In this document: piece by piece, positions 27,733-37,520 of the stretch
Position numbering within the stretch: the first letter of the stretch is position 1
Layout: the number at the start of each line of letters is the position of its first letter
DNA from: Caulobacteraceae bacterium
Lineage (GTDB): Bacteria > Pseudomonadota > Alphaproteobacteria > Caulobacterales > Caulobacteraceae
Assembly (NCBI GenBank): GCA_027489335.1
Contig: JAIXZX010000008.1
Coordinates: forward strand, 1-64,000
DNA length: 64,000 bases
Direction: 5' to 3'
The notes under the pieces: model-generated
Told to the model about the DNA's origin: nothing
The model's database searches: none
Seen by the model: only the letters and a program-made list of their open reading frames with translations
Made by a program: the position numbers and the translations under genes

Positions 27733-28973
27733 ACGAGGCCGAGGATCGGCGGCGCCTTGGCGCTGTCGGGGAAGATCGTGGTGTCCAACGCTCGGCGATC
27801 GACGTCCATATGTGCGGCCAGGACGCCCTTGAACAGGCTGCGCAGGTCGGTGGTCGACGCCAGGTCCCGGTTCTCGAACAGGCGGGACTCCTGCAAGGTC
27901 GGCCAGTCGCCGATGACGCCGCCGGGCTTCAGGCCGCCGCCCAGCAAGAGCGCGGTGGACGCCGTCCCATGGTCGGTGCCGAGCGTGCCGTTCACCCTCG
28001 CGGTCCGTCCGAACTCCGTCACCACCAGAACCACCGTCTCACCCCAGCCCTGGCCGAGGCCGCTTTGCAGGCCCCCGAGCAGCGAGTCGAGATAGGCCAG
28101 CCGCCGAGACAATGCGCCCGCCTGATTGGCGTGGGTGTCGAAGCCGTCCAGGGAGATGGCGACCACGTCGGCGCCGGACTCCTCTCGCATGAAGCCGGCC
28201 ACGGCGTCGCCGAGGCGTGTGGCGGCCTCCCGACTGTCGCCGAGCAGGCCGCGGCTCACCCGGGGGGCGTTGGGCGCCTCGGGCGTATCGGCGGAGTCAG
28301 CCGCCAGCCTTGCGAGATTGGCCTGGGCCAGGACCTCAGTCTTCAGCCCTCGGGCCAGTGCGGGACCCAGCATCGGGTCATCGGCATAGAGGTCCTGAAC
28401 CAGCATGGGCAGCCGCGCGGCCGTCTCCACAGCGCGCCCGGGGGACCAGGACGAGGTCGCCACCGGACCGCGTAGCACCAGCGGCGCCACCGGGCCCACG
28501 GAGAGCCCCTCCACGGGCGCGCCACGCCCCAGGCTGGCCATGGCCCGGTTCAGCCAGCCGGAGCTCACATCGTCCCCGGCGGCGCACTCCAGATGGTCCT
28601 GCGCCTCGAAGTGGGAGCGGCCGGCCGCTGGCATGGCCACGGCTGGAGCGAACCGACCTTGGCCCACGCCGATCAGGCGGTGGACGGTCTTCAACTCCGG
28701 GTGCATCCCGAAGTCGCCATCCAGGGGCAAGGCCGCCTCGGTGATCGCCAGCTCACGGCGCAGGGGCGCGTAGGCGCGATCCCCCACCGGCGGCGTGATC
28801 GAAAGGCCATCGGCCGCCCCGCGCAGGATCACCAGCACGAACTTCCGGCGTCCCGGGGCCGCCAGGGCGCGAGGGCCCCACATCTGCAGAGCAAGGCCAA
28901 GGCCGGCCCCGGCCGCCAACAATCGGCGCCGGGAGAGGGCTGAGGAAGCAAAGGCCTGGGTGGAGGAGGTCAT
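27729..28973 (-). CDS. DUF1501 family protein
   Basis: 414 residues. The N-terminus SRRRLLAAGAGLGLALQ is a twin-arginine-type signal, so the folded protein is probably exported by Tat. Internal motifs ISLDGFDTHANQAG, VVTEFGRTARVNGTLGTDHG and LLLGGGLKPGGV are typical of DUF1501, which is related to the alkaline phosphatase/sulfatase fold. Function is unknown. The gene overlaps the DUF1800 gene by 4 bases. The pair is common and probably acts together. Confidence 0.85.
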   Translation of the reverse strand: MTSSTQAFASSALSRRRLLAAGAGLGLALQMWGPRALAAPGRRKFVLVILRGAADGLSITPPVGDRAYAPLRRELAITEAALPLDGDFGMHPELKTVHRLIGVGQGRFAPAVAMPAAGRSHFEAQDHLECAAGDDVSSGWLNRAMASLGRGAPVEGLSVGPVAPLVLRGPVATSSWSPGRAVETAARLPMLVQDLYADDPMLGPALARGLKTEVLAQANLARLAADSADTPEAPNAPRVSRGLLGDSREAATRLGDAVAGFMREESGADVVAISLDGFDTHANQAGALSRRLAYLDSLLGGLQSGLGQGWGETVVLVVTEFGRTARVNGTLGTDHGTASTALLLGGGLKPGGVIGDWPTLQESRLFENRDLASTTDLRSLFKGVLAAHMDVDRRALDTTIFPDSAKAPPILGLV

Positions 28974-30379
28974 CGGCGCTGAAACTCCGGGCTCATGAGC
29001 AGGAGGGCGAAGCCTTCGGCGCGGGATTCCGCCCGGGCTACGGCCGCGGCGGTCGCCGGCCTTAGGCGTGCGCCCAAGGCTTCGACGGCGATCTTCGACG
29101 GATCAGCCGCGCCGATAGCGCGGGGGGCGTAGTCCTGTGTCCAGACCAGCCGCTTGATGACGCCGTCCGGCGTCGCCCAGGCGGCCGCCTCCTCTGGCCA
29201 GCCCTCGGGGGAGGGGGCGTAGAAGGGGCGATGACCCATGGCGGTCAGCATGGCGAGATCGGCCGGTTTGCGGGGCGCTGCGCCCACCGCCCGCCAGCTG
29301 GAGACCATGAATTCGTAGGGGGTCTTGAACTTGGCCGGCTCGGGCGCCCAGGCCTCACACGATGTGACCAGGGCCGCGGCCACCTGGTCCAGGGCTCCGT
29401 CAGTCTTCCGCCACGCCGCCTCCAGGCGCGCCACCAGGGCCGGCGGCGGATCATCGGCGACGAAGTGGCGGGCGATCTTGCGGGAGATGAACCTGGCGGT
29501 CTGTGGCCGGGCGGCCAGGTCGTTCAGGATGGCCAGGGCCTGGGCCTCGCCCTCGACCTCATAGGTCACGCCCATCACCGACCTTGGCCCTGGCTGATGG
29601 GCGATCTGGCGGAAATAGGTCTCGCCCACCTGCTCGGTCGGGGCGTTGAAGCCCCGAAAGGTCAGGCCGGTGAGCGCCCGGGCGAACTCGGTGACATCGG
29701 CCTGGGTGTAGCCCCCGTCCACGCCGACCGTGTGCAGCTCCAGGATTTCGCGGGCCAGGTTTTCATTGAGGCCCACCTGCCGCTGGGTCGCCTTTCCCCT
29801 CGCCATCCGCTGGGCCAGCGGACTGTCAGGGCCGACCGACCCGTTCTGATCCAGATAGATCAGCATGGCCGGGTGGGTTTCGGCGGCCACCAGCAGGTCG
29901 GCGAACCTGCCGAACACATGCGGCCGGATGGCGGCGGCCTCATAGGGGCCTATGGTCGCCGTTCGCACGAAATTGCCGGCCCCGACGCTGAAATGGTTGG
30001 CCCAGAACAGGGCCCAGCGCTCGGCAAATCCAGCCTCGGTCGTCGCCCCCCGCGCAGCCCTTTCGAGGACGTCGGCGGCGATCTGGTCGCGCAGGACTGA
30101 GCGGGCGGTGTTCAGCTCCGGCCGCAGGTCGAGGGCCTTGCGATCTTGCCGCTGGTTGGCTTCAAGGAAGGCCGCCTGCGCCTGGCGGAAGGTCTGCAGG
30201 GCCTCGGCGCGCTCCCGGGGCAGGGCCCGGACTGGACCTGAGGCGTCCATTCGCCGCGTCTGCGCCAGCAGAAAGGCCTGGGGATCGCCCCGCGCGGCGG
30301 CGATCTCACCTGGACGGGCGCCCAGGCCAAACCTGGTCGCAGCGATTGCGGCCTGGAGCTCACGGTCTGGCAGGGCCAT
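28970..30379 (-). CDS. DUF1800 family protein
   Basis: 469 residues from the ATG at 30379, which has a strong AAGGAGGCGCC ribosome-binding site. The motifs ATRFGLGARPGEI at the start, WANHFSV, NENLAREILELHTVGVDGGYTQADV in the centre and AYEFMVSS-like segments near the end are DUF1800 hallmarks. Function is unknown. It is usually found upstream of DUF1501 as here. No clear signal peptide is seen. Confidence 0.85.
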   Translation of the reverse strand: MALPDRELQAAIAATRFGLGARPGEIAAARGDPQAFLLAQTRRMDASGPVRALPRERAEALQTFRQAQAAFLEANQRQDRKALDLRPELNTARSVLRDQIAADVLERAARGATTEAGFAERWALFWANHFSVGAGNFVRTATIGPYEAAAIRPHVFGRFADLLVAAETHPAMLIYLDQNGSVGPDSPLAQRMARGKATQRQVGLNENLAREILELHTVGVDGGYTQADVTEFARALTGLTFRGFNAPTEQVGETYFRQIAHQPGPRSVMGVTYEVEGEAQALAILNDLAARPQTARFISRKIARHFVADDPPPALVARLEAAWRKTDGALDQVAAALVTSCEAWAPEPAKFKTPYEFMVSSWRAVGAAPRKPADLAMLTAMGHRPFYAPSPEGWPEEAAAWATPDGVIKRLVWTQDYAPRAIGAADPSKIAVEALGARLRPATAAAVARAESRAEGFALLLMSPEFQRR

Positions 30380-30450
30380 AAGGCGCCTCCTTGCGCGCGG
30401 TGGGGCGATCCCCCATTCCACGATTATCCGCCCCATCTCCGTCGCACGCC

Positions 30451-31194
30451 ATGGAGTCGAATTTGAGACGTGGATTTCAAGAGGCCTCCGACCGGCCCCG
30501 TCGATTCTACAAAACTGTGTCGGTTACAGAGGCCGACGGCGGCCATGCCGTGCTGCTGGACGAGCGGCAGGTCCGCGGGCCGAGGGGCGGCCGGCTGGTC
30601 ACCCCGACCCGGGCCCTCGCCGAGCTGATCGCCCGGGAATGGGAATCCCAGGGGGAGACCTTGGACGTGCCCGGCATGCATGCGACCCGGCTGGCCAACA
30701 CCGCCATCGATTCCATCCCACAGGCGCGGGCGGCCACCGCTCAGTCCGTGGCTGACTACGCCAGCTCTGACCTGCTCTGCTATTTTGCGGAGGAGCCCGA
30801 GGCCCTGGTGGCCCGCCAGACCACCCACTGGGAGCCGGTCCTGCAGCGCGCCGAGGGGGAGCTTGGCCTCAGCTTCGTCCGCGCCGCAGGCATCATCCAC
30901 CGGCCCCAGCCAGAGGAAACCCTGGCCAAGGTGTGTGACCTGGCCGCGGCCCTTGATGATTTCCGACTGGCCGGGGTCGCCTTCGGCGCCTCCCTCTACG
31001 GCTCCGGCGTCCTGGCGCTGGCCCTGCAACGGGGCTGGCTGGATGGGGGTCAGGCGCTGACCCTCTCGCGCCTGGACGAGATTTTCCAGGAAGAGGCCTG
31101 GGGCGTCGATGAGGAGGCCGCCGAGCGGGTCGCGCGCCTGTCAGTGGAGTCGGCCATGCTGGAGGCTTGGTTCCGCGCCCTGGACGCGGCGTAA
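30451..31194 (+). CDS. ATP12-like F1-ATPase assembly chaperone
   Basis: 247 residues. It has FYKTVSVTE and VLLDERQVRGPRGGRLVTPTRALAELIAREWESQ, then DYASSDLLCYFAEEP and YGSGVLALALQRGW, the ATP12 family signature. In mitochondria Atp12 binds the F1 alpha subunit before hexamer assembly; bacterial homologues in alphaproteobacteria are assumed to do the same. The start is uncertain because no good ribosome-binding site precedes ATG 30451. A TTG five codons later is an alternative. Confidence 0.85.
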   Translation: MESNLRRGFQEASDRPRRFYKTVSVTEADGGHAVLLDERQVRGPRGGRLVTPTRALAELIAREWESQGETLDVPGMHATRLANTAIDSIPQARAATAQSVADYASSDLLCYFAEEPEALVARQTTHWEPVLQRAEGELGLSFVRAAGIIHRPQPEETLAKVCDLAAALDDFRLAGVAFGASLYGSGVLALALQRGWLDGGQALTLSRLDEIFQEEAWGVDEEAAERVARLSVESAMLEAWFRALDAA

Positions 31195-31287
31195 GGGCTA
31201 ATTCTGCTGACGCCGCGTGAACTTGCGCGGCCTCGCGGCGCCCATTACGCCTGAGTTCATCAGTGGTCTTCAGGGACGGGACGCAGC

Positions 31288-32814
31288 GTGAAGCAGATCC
31301 TCAAGCAGCTCGAAACCATGCGGGAAACCGCCCGGCAGGGCGGCGGCGCCCGGCGGATCGAAGCCCAGCACGCCAAGGGCAAGCTGACCGCCCGCGAGCG
31401 GGTCGATCTGCTGCTGGACGAGGGCTCCTTCGAGGAGTTCGACATGTTCGTCGAGCATCGCGCCACGGACTTCGGGATGGCGGAGCAGAAGGTGCCGGGC
31501 GACGGCGTCGTCACCGGCTGGGGCACGATTAACGGCCGCACCGTCTTCGTGTTCTCCAAGGATTTCACGGTCTTCGGCGGATCTCTTTCCAGCGCGCACG
31601 CGCAGAAGATCCTCAAGGTCCAGCGCCAGGCCCTGAAGATGGGGGCCCCGATCATCGGCCTGTTCGACGCCGGTGGGGCCCGCATCCAGGAGGGCGTGGA
31701 CTCGCTCGCCGGCTATGCCGACATCTTCCTGGAAAACACCTTGGCCTCCGGTGTCATTCCGCAGATCGCCGTCATTATGGGCCCATGCGCCGGTGGCGAC
31801 GTCTACTCGCCCGCCATCATGGACTTCATCTTCATGGTGAAGGACACGAGCTACATGTACGTGACCGGCCCCGACGTGGTGAAGACGGTCACACATGAGG
31901 ACGTCAGCCACGAGGATCTGGGCGGCTACCGGGTCCACGCCATGAAGTCCGGTGTCGCCGACGGCGCCTTCGAGAACGACCTGGAGGCCATGACCCAGGT
32001 GCGCCGCCTGGTGGACTTTCTGCCCACCTCCAATCGCGAGCGCCCGCCAGTGCGGGTGAGCTTCGACGAAGCCGAGCGGGAGGAGCCCAGCCTCGACACC
32101 CTGGTCCCGGCCAATCCCAACAAGCCCTACGACATGAAGGAGCTGATCCTGAAGGTCGTGGACGAGGCCGATTTCTTCGAGATTTCGCCGGATTTCGCCA
32201 AAAATATCATCTGCGGCTTCGCCCGCATGGATGGCCAGTCGGTGGGGATCGTCGCCAATCAGCCGCAGGTCCTGGCCGGGGTGCTGGATATCGACGCCAG
32301 CCGCAAGGCCGCCCGCTTCGTGCGCTTCTGCGACGCCTTCGAGATCCCGCTGGTGACCTTCGTCGACGTGCCGGGCTTCATGCCGGGCACCCGGCAGGAG
32401 CAGGGCGGCCTGATCCGCCATGGCGCCAAGCTTTTGTTCGCCTATGCCGAGGCCACGGTGCCGAAGATCACCGTCATCACCCGAAAGGCCTATGGCGGCG
32501 CCTATGACGTGATGAGCTCCAAGCACATCCGCGGCGACCTGAACTATGCTTGGCCCACCGCCGAGATCGCCGTCATGGGCTCAAAAGGCGCGGTGGAGAT
32601 CATCTTCCGCAACCAGACGCCCGAGGAGCTGGTCGCCCGGGAGGCGGAGTACAAGGAGCGGTTCGCCAACCCGTTCGTCGCCGCGGCCCGGGGCTATATC
32701 GACGATGTCATCATGCCCCACGGCACCCGCCGCCGGATTGTCCGCGGCCTGCGCTCCCTCAAGGGCAAAACCCTGTCCAACCCCTGGAAGAAGCACGACA
32801 ATATCCCGCTCTGA
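31288..32814 (+). CDS. pccB: Propionyl-CoA carboxylase beta subunit (carboxyltransferase)
   Basis: 508 residues, GTG start. The crotonase-like carboxyltransferase halves are complete: [31 protein letters not shown] and [13 protein letters not shown] in the N half, and [26 protein letters not shown] and [12 protein letters not shown] in the C half. It transfers carboxybiotin CO2 to propionyl-CoA, giving methylmalonyl-CoA. The partner alpha subunit pccA lies 2.6 kb downstream, separated by four unrelated genes. Confidence 0.95.
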   Translation: MKQILKQLETMRETARQGGGARRIEAQHAKGKLTARERVDLLLDEGSFEEFDMFVEHRATDFGMAEQKVPGDGVVTGWGTINGRTVFVFSKDFTVFGGSLSSAHAQKILKVQRQALKMGAPIIGLFDAGGARIQEGVDSLAGYADIFLENTLASGVIPQIAVIMGPCAGGDVYSPAIMDFIFMVKDTSYMYVTGPDVVKTVTHEDVSHEDLGGYRVHAMKSGVADGAFENDLEAMTQVRRLVDFLPTSNRERPPVRVSFDEAEREEPSLDTLVPANPNKPYDMKELILKVVDEADFFEISPDFAKNIICGFARMDGQSVGIVANQPQVLAGVLDIDASRKAARFVRFCDAFEIPLVTFVDVPGFMPGTRQEQGGLIRHGAKLLFAYAEATVPKITVITRKAYGGAYDVMSSKHIRGDLNYAWPTAEIAVMGSKGAVEIIFRNQTPEELVAREAEYKERFANPFVAAARGYIDDVIMPHGTRRRIVRGLRSLKGKTLSNPWKKHDNIPL

Positions 32815-32839
32815 ACCGGCCGCCCACCCGCGGCGTCTC

Positions 32840-32864
32840 GGAACAAGGTCGGCCTGAACCTGTT
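32840..32864 (+). promoter_or_regulatory. EcfG/SigT-type promoter for the BON gene
   Basis: GGAAC (32840-32844), 16-bp spacer, TGTT (32861-32864). The consensus for alphaproteobacterial general-stress sigma factors is GGAAC-N16/17-CGTT, so one -10 base differs. The expected start is about 45 nt before the ATG at 32918. Confidence 0.5.
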
Positions 32865-32917
32865 GTCTTGGGAGAGCGCGCGTGACGCGCAGCCAGCCAA
32901 CAACGGGAGAACCAGCC

Positions 32918-33724
32918 ATGACCGACAGGTGGACCGAAGAGCAGGAATACGAACGCATCCGTGCAATGCGCGGAGACCAGGATCGACGCCGCTCCACCTC
33001 AGGCTGGCGTGAGGACGAGGGTCGCAGCTTCGCGCCGCGCCCGTCCAGCCGTGGTCCTGTGTTCGGCGAGCGCGAAACCGGCGCCGAATATGGTCGCCAG
33101 GACGGCGGCCGCTTGCCGGTCCGGGACGAGTCCCACAGCTACGACCGCGATCGAATCTATGGCGAAGGCCACTTCGGGCAGGAGGGCTACGCCATGGAGA
33201 GTGGTGGTTTCGGCGGCCCGGCCGCCCCACAGCGCGCCTCCACCCGTGACGCCTATGCTCGGGTGTACGGGGGGCACGAGCGGCGCATCGACCGCGGGGA
33301 TGATCGCGGCTTCTGGGATCGCACCACCGACGAGGTGGCGTCGTGGTTCGGGGATGACGAGGCCGAGCGTCGCCGCAAGCAGGACCATGCCCGCAGCCAC
33401 CGCGGTCGTGGGCCCAAGGGTTACATTCGCCCCGACGACCGGATCAGCGACGACGTCCATCACCATCTGACCGACGATCCCTGGCTCGACGCCTCGGAAA
33501 TCCAGGTCCAGGTGAAAGACGGCGAGGTGACCCTAAGCGGCACGGTGGATGACCGTCGCGCCAAGCACCGGGCCGAACACTGCGTGGAGGACATCCACGG
33601 GGTGAAGCACGTGCAGAACAATCTTCGGGTCCAGCCCCGGGTGGACCAGGCTTCGGTCACCGGCCAACCGGCGCGCATGGCCACCAACACCACACTCGCC
33701 AAGGTCACCGACGGCGAGGAGTAG
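32918..33724 (+). CDS. BON-domain protein with SWFGDDE-type linker
   Basis: 268 residues. The first ~150 are charged and low complexity (Arg, Gly, Asp, Tyr). A VASWFGDDEAERRRKQDH segment follows, then a BON domain at about 180-245 (ISDDVHHHLTDDPWLDAS, VTLSGTVDDRRAKHRAE, GVKHVQNNLRV). BON domains bind membranes or other ligands and many are osmotic-stress proteins. There is no signal peptide on this start; an in-frame GTG at 32882 would add 12 residues. GGGAG precedes the chosen ATG. Confidence 0.8.
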   Translation: MTDRWTEEQEYERIRAMRGDQDRRRSTSGWREDEGRSFAPRPSSRGPVFGERETGAEYGRQDGGRLPVRDESHSYDRDRIYGEGHFGQEGYAMESGGFGGPAAPQRASTRDAYARVYGGHERRIDRGDDRGFWDRTTDEVASWFGDDEAERRRKQDHARSHRGRGPKGYIRPDDRISDDVHHHLTDDPWLDASEIQVQVKDGEVTLSGTVDDRRAKHRAEHCVEDIHGVKHVQNNLRVQPRVDQASVTGQPARMATNTTLAKVTDGEE

Positions 33725-33767
33725 CGCCAGATTGCGCCCGAGGCCGCCGCCGACCTAGGCTGGCGGA

Positions 33768-34562
33768 ATGGGCGCTGATCTGAAGGATTTCGAACCCTGG
33801 CTCGCCCTCTGGACCCTCGTTCCAGAGGGCGATGTCATGTCCATGCCCGTGACACGCTCACGCCTGCTGCCGGTCCGCGCCGGGGAACAGGCGGCCATGC
33901 TGAAGCTGGCCCATAGCGCCGACGAGCGGCGGGGCGCGAGCATCATGGCGTGGTGGGACGGGCAGGGCGCCGCCCCTGTGCTGGCGTTCCAGGACCAGGC
34001 GCTGCTGATGCTGCGCGCGCCGGGCGGCGCCCTGGTCCCCATGGTTCAGGCCGGACGGGACGAGGCGGCCACTGCGATCCTCTGCCAAGTGGTCGCCCGG
34101 CTGCATGCGCCGCGAGGCTCAGCCCCACCGACCGCGCCGCCCCTGGACGACCTGTTCGCGGCATTGCTCCAATCGACTGACCCGACCCTGGCCGGTGCGC
34201 GCGGCGTGGCCTCATCCCTGCTGGAGACATCCCGCGATCCGGTGCTGCTGCACGGGGACATCCACCACGGCAATGTGCTCGATTTTGGCGCCCTCGGCTG
34301 GCTCGCCATCGACCCCTGGGGACTGGTGGGCGAGCGGGCCTATGACTACGCCAACATCTTCCCCAATCCGGACCTGGCCTCGGTCACCCCGGACCGTGTC
34401 GCCGCGCGCCTGTCCCAGATCGCGAAGACCGCCGAGCTGGAGCCTGCGCGACTGAGGGCCTGGGCCCACGCCCATGCCGGCCTATCGGCCGCCTGGCACG
34501 CCCAGGACGGGACAGACCCGGCGGCGCCCCGAGCCATGCTCGCTATCCTTGAGGCCAGTTAG
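33768..34562 (+). CDS. APH(6)/hydroxyurea-type antibiotic kinase family protein
   Basis: 264 residues with the phosphotransferase core: [14 protein letters not shown] (catalytic loop) and [24 protein letters not shown] (metal-binding DPxG-like segment). These match the aminoglycoside-6/hydroxyurea phosphotransferase family. Whether it confers resistance or phosphorylates a natural metabolite is unknown. Its TAG overlaps the msrB stop codon in convergent orientation. Confidence 0.8.
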   Translation: MGADLKDFEPWLALWTLVPEGDVMSMPVTRSRLLPVRAGEQAAMLKLAHSADERRGASIMAWWDGQGAAPVLAFQDQALLMLRAPGGALVPMVQAGRDEAATAILCQVVARLHAPRGSAPPTAPPLDDLFAALLQSTDPTLAGARGVASSLLETSRDPVLLHGDIHHGNVLDFGALGWLAIDPWGLVGERAYDYANIFPNPDLASVTPDRVAARLSQIAKTAELEPARLRAWAHAHAGLSAAWHAQDGTDPAAPRAMLAILEAS

Positions 34563-35050
34563 CCCGCTCGCAGATGGGCGTTATCGCCGCGGCCCAGGGG
34601 ATCGCGCAGGGGCTCGCCGTCGCCGACAAACTCCAGAGACACCGAATTGATGCAGTAGCGCAGGCCCGTCGGCGGCGGGCCGTCCGGGAAGACGTGACCC
34701 TGGTGGCTGTCGCACCGGGCGCAGCGGGTCTCGACCCGGACCATGCCGTAGCTCACATCACGCACGCCAATGACATGGGCCTCGTTCATCGGCGCGAAAA
34801 AGCTCGGCCAGCCGGTGCCGCTTTCGAACTTGGTGTGGGCCCGGAACAGGGGCAGCCCGCAGAGGCGGCAGCAATAGACCCCGTCCTCCTTGTTATCGAG
34901 CAGGCCGCCGCAGAACGGGGCCTCCGTCCCGTGGCGAAGGAGGACGTCAGCCTCTTCGAGGGTCAGGTCGCCTTCCAGGGTCTTGCGTTCCGCAAGGTCG
35001 GGCGGCGTCAGATCAAAGGGCGTCGCGGGGGACTCGGCTGGTTTGGTCAT
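34559..35050 (-). CDS. msrB: Peptide-methionine (R)-S-oxide reductase
   Basis: 163 residues. Zinc-binding CRLCG and CARCDSH pairs, the [11 protein letters not shown] segment and the catalytic cysteine in [11 protein letters not shown] are all present, so it is a full MsrB that repairs methionine-R-sulfoxide with thioredoxin. No export signal; cytosolic. ATG 35050 is preferred to an in-frame TTG at 35059. Confidence 0.94.
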   Translation of the reverse strand: MTKPAESPATPFDLTPPDLAERKTLEGDLTLEEADVLLRHGTEAPFCGGLLDNKEDGVYCCRLCGLPLFRAHTKFESGTGWPSFFAPMNEAHVIGVRDVSYGMVRVETRCARCDSHQGHVFPDGPPPTGLRYCINSVSLEFVGDGEPLRDPLGRGDNAHLRAG

Positions 35051-35127
35051 GTGAGCCAATCTAAGGTCGCCCCCGACGGATCGGAAGGACCCCCTGTCAA
35101 ATGGGGGCGATGTCGGAGAGCCCAGGA

Positions 35128-35448
35128 ATGATCACCGCCACCACCCCCAGCCTCGCCGAGCGCGAGACCGCCCAGACCCTGGGCGTCGTCACCGGAGAGG
35201 CCATCATCGGCGCCCACATCTTCCGGGACTTTTTCGCCGGCATCACCAACATCATCGGCGGCCGGGCCGGCGGCTATGAAAAAGCCCTGCGCGAGGCCCG
35301 TGACATTGCGCTCAAGGAGATGTGCGACGAGGCCCGCAGCCTTGGCGCTGACGCGGTGGTGGGCGTCGATCTCGACTACGAGACCCTGGGCGTTGAGAAC
35401 GGGATGCTGATGGTCAGCGCCTCGGGTACGGCGGTGAAGCTGCGTTGA
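35128..35448 (+). CDS. YbjQ/UPF0145 family protein
   Basis: 106 residues. [42 protein letters not shown] and [13 protein letters not shown] match the YbjQ (heavy-metal-binding-domain, UPF0145) family, which forms a pentameric ring of unknown function. GGAG lies about 9 nt before ATG 35128; earlier in-frame ATGs at 35101 and 35110 are less well supported. Adjacent to pccA. Confidence 0.85.
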   Translation: MITATTPSLAERETAQTLGVVTGEAIIGAHIFRDFFAGITNIIGGRAGGYEKALREARDIALKEMCDEARSLGADAVVGVDLDYETLGVENGMLMVSASGTAVKLR

Positions 35449-35459
35449 GTTCGGTGAGC

Positions 35460-37439
35460 ATGTTTTCCAAGATCCTGATCGCCAATCGCGGCGAAATCGC
35501 TGTCCGTATCATCAAGACCTGCCGCCGGATGGGGATCGCCACGGTGGTGGTCTATTCCGAGGCCGACGCCGATTCCATGGCCGTGGAGATGGCCGACGAG
35601 GCGGTGTTCATCGGCCCGGCTCCGGCTTCGGAGAGTTATCTGGTGGCCGACAAGATCGTCGCCGCCTGCCGGGAGACGGGCGCCCAGGCCGTCCATCCGG
35701 GCTTTGGTTTCCTGTCGGAAAACGCCGGCTTCGCCCGGCGGCTGGCCGAGGAGGGCATTGTCTTCATCGGTCCCAATCCTGAGGCCATCGCGGCCATGGG
35801 CGACAAGATCGAGAGCAAGAAGGCCGCTGGCCGCGCCGGCGTCTCGACGGTGCCGGGCCATGTGGGCGAGATTTCCGACACCGCCCACGCCGTCCAGATC
35901 GCCGAGGAGATCGGCTATCCTGTGATGATCAAGGCCTCGGCCGGGGGCGGCGGCAAGGGCATCCGGGTGGCCTGGACCCGAAAGGACGTGGAGGAGGGCT
36001 TCCCCGCCGTCCAGGCCGAAGCGAAGTCCAGCTTCGGCGACGACCGCATCTTCATCGAGAAGTTCATCGAGAGCCCGCGCCATATCGAGATCCAGGTGCT
36101 GGGGGACAAGCACGGCCATGTGGTCCACCTGTTCGAGCGGGAATGCTCGATCCAGCGCCGCAACCAGAAGGTCATCGAGGAGGCGCCCAGCCCGCTGCTG
36201 GATGAGGCCACCCGCAAGGCCATGGGCGACCAGGCCATCGCGCTCGCCAAGGCGGTCGGCTACGACAGCGCAGGCACCGTCGAGTTCGTCGCTGGCCAGG
36301 ACCGCAGCTTCTTCTTCCTGGAGATGAACACCCGCCTGCAGGTTGAGCATCCGGTCACCGAGCTGATCACCGGGGTGGACCTGGTGGAGCAGATGATCCG
36401 CTCGGCCGCCGGCGAGCCGCTCGCCTTCACGCAGGACGATCTGAAGATCAACGGCTGGGCGATCGAGAGCCGCATCTATGCCGAGGATCCCTATCGCGGC
36501 TTCCTGCCCTCCATCGGCCGGCTGGTGCGCTACCGCCCGCCGCAGGAGCAGGCGGCCGACGGGCTGACCGTGCGCAATGACGCCGGCGTCCGCGAGGGCG
36601 ACGAGATCTCCATGTTCTACGACCCGATGATCTCCAAGCTGTCCACCTGGGCGCCGACCCGGCTGGCCGCCATCGACGCCATGGGCGAGGCCCTGGAGAC
36701 CTTCCACATTGAAGGCCTGGGCCACAACATTCCCTTCCTGGTGGCGGTGATGGACGAGGACCGCTTCAGGTCCGGCCAGCTGTCGACCAGCTACATCAAG
36801 GACGAGTTCCCCGAGGGCTTCCACGGCACTGCGCCGACACCACGCCAGACTGATATCCAGATCGCGGCGGCCTGCGCCATGCATCAGGTGATGAGCGAGC
36901 GCGCCTGGCCCGGCCGGGGCCGCCATGACTGGGTGGTCAATCTCGGCGACGTGGACCACCCCGTGCGCCTGAGCCTGGACGCCGACACAGTGAGCGTGGA
37001 GTTGACCGAGGTCGGCCGTCGCCTGGTCCTGTCGGACATCGACTGGCGGCCGGGCCAGCCGGTGTTCGCCGCCACCCTGGACGGCGCCCGGTTCAGCGTC
37101 CAGGTGCGCCCGGCGGCCGAGGGCTTTGTCATCCGCCACCGGGCCGCCGAGGCCCGGGTGTTGGTCCTGACGCCGGTTTCGGCCCTGCTGCACAAGCGCC
37201 TGCCAGCCAAGCAGGCCGCTGACACCGCCAAACTTGTGCTCTCGCCCATGCCGGGCCTGGTGGTCAGCCTCAGCGTGGTGGAAGGCCAGGAGGTCAAGGC
37301 CGGCGAGGTCGTGGCCATCATCGAGGCCATGAAGATGCAGAACATCATCCGCGCCGAGCGGGACGGCACGGTCAAGATGGTTGGTCCCAAGGCCGGAGAC
37401 TCCGTCGCCGCCGACGAGGTCCTGGCCGAGTTCGCCTGA
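35460..37439 (+). CDS. pccA: Propionyl-CoA carboxylase alpha subunit (biotin carboxylase + BCCP)
   Basis: 659 residues. Biotin carboxylase domain (about 1-445) with ILIANRGEIAVRIIKT, the ATP-grasp loop KASAGGGGKGIRVAW, and FLEMNTRLQVEHPVTE. A central linker domain follows. The C-terminal biotinyl domain has EAMKMQN with the biotinylated lysine at about residue 625. It carboxylates biotin with bicarbonate and ATP for PccB. The EAMKMQN variant and genomic pairing with pccB support propionyl-CoA. Start taken as ATG 35460; TTG 35445 is possible. Confidence 0.94.
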   Translation: MFSKILIANRGEIAVRIIKTCRRMGIATVVVYSEADADSMAVEMADEAVFIGPAPASESYLVADKIVAACRETGAQAVHPGFGFLSENAGFARRLAEEGIVFIGPNPEAIAAMGDKIESKKAAGRAGVSTVPGHVGEISDTAHAVQIAEEIGYPVMIKASAGGGGKGIRVAWTRKDVEEGFPAVQAEAKSSFGDDRIFIEKFIESPRHIEIQVLGDKHGHVVHLFERECSIQRRNQKVIEEAPSPLLDEATRKAMGDQAIALAKAVGYDSAGTVEFVAGQDRSFFFLEMNTRLQVEHPVTELITGVDLVEQMIRSAAGEPLAFTQDDLKINGWAIESRIYAEDPYRGFLPSIGRLVRYRPPQEQAADGLTVRNDAGVREGDEISMFYDPMISKLSTWAPTRLAAIDAMGEALETFHIEGLGHNIPFLVAVMDEDRFRSGQLSTSYIKDEFPEGFHGTAPTPRQTDIQIAAACAMHQVMSERAWPGRGRHDWVVNLGDVDHPVRLSLDADTVSVELTEVGRRLVLSDIDWRPGQPVFAATLDGARFSVQVRPAAEGFVIRHRAAEARVLVLTPVSALLHKRLPAKQAADTAKLVLSPMPGLVVSLSVVEGQEVKAGEVVAIIEAMKMQNIIRAERDGTVKMVGPKAGDSVAADEVLAEFA

Positions 37440-37461
37440 CCGACGTCTCAGCTTAGCCGTC

Positions 37462-37486
37462 GGAACAGAGGCCTCTCTGGAGGGTT
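37462..37486 (+). promoter_or_regulatory. EcfG/SigT-type promoter for the PRC-barrel gene
   Basis: GGAAC (37462-37466), 16-bp spacer, GGTT (37483-37486); one base from GGAAC-N16-CGTT. The spacing equals that of the element before the BON gene at 32840. Confidence 0.5.
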
Positions 37487-37488
37487 CC

Positions 37489-37509
37489 CTTGAGGCAATC
37501 CACCTCAAG
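37489..37509 (+). promoter_or_regulatory. Hairpin in the PRC-barrel gene leader
   Basis: CTTGAGG (37489-37495) and CCTCAAG (37503-37509) form a perfect 7-bp stem with a 7-nt loop. The Shine-Dalgarno AGGAG begins immediately after it. No U-tract, so translational control or mRNA stability is more likely than termination. Confidence 0.4.
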
Positions 37510-37520
37510 AGGAGCCTGAC

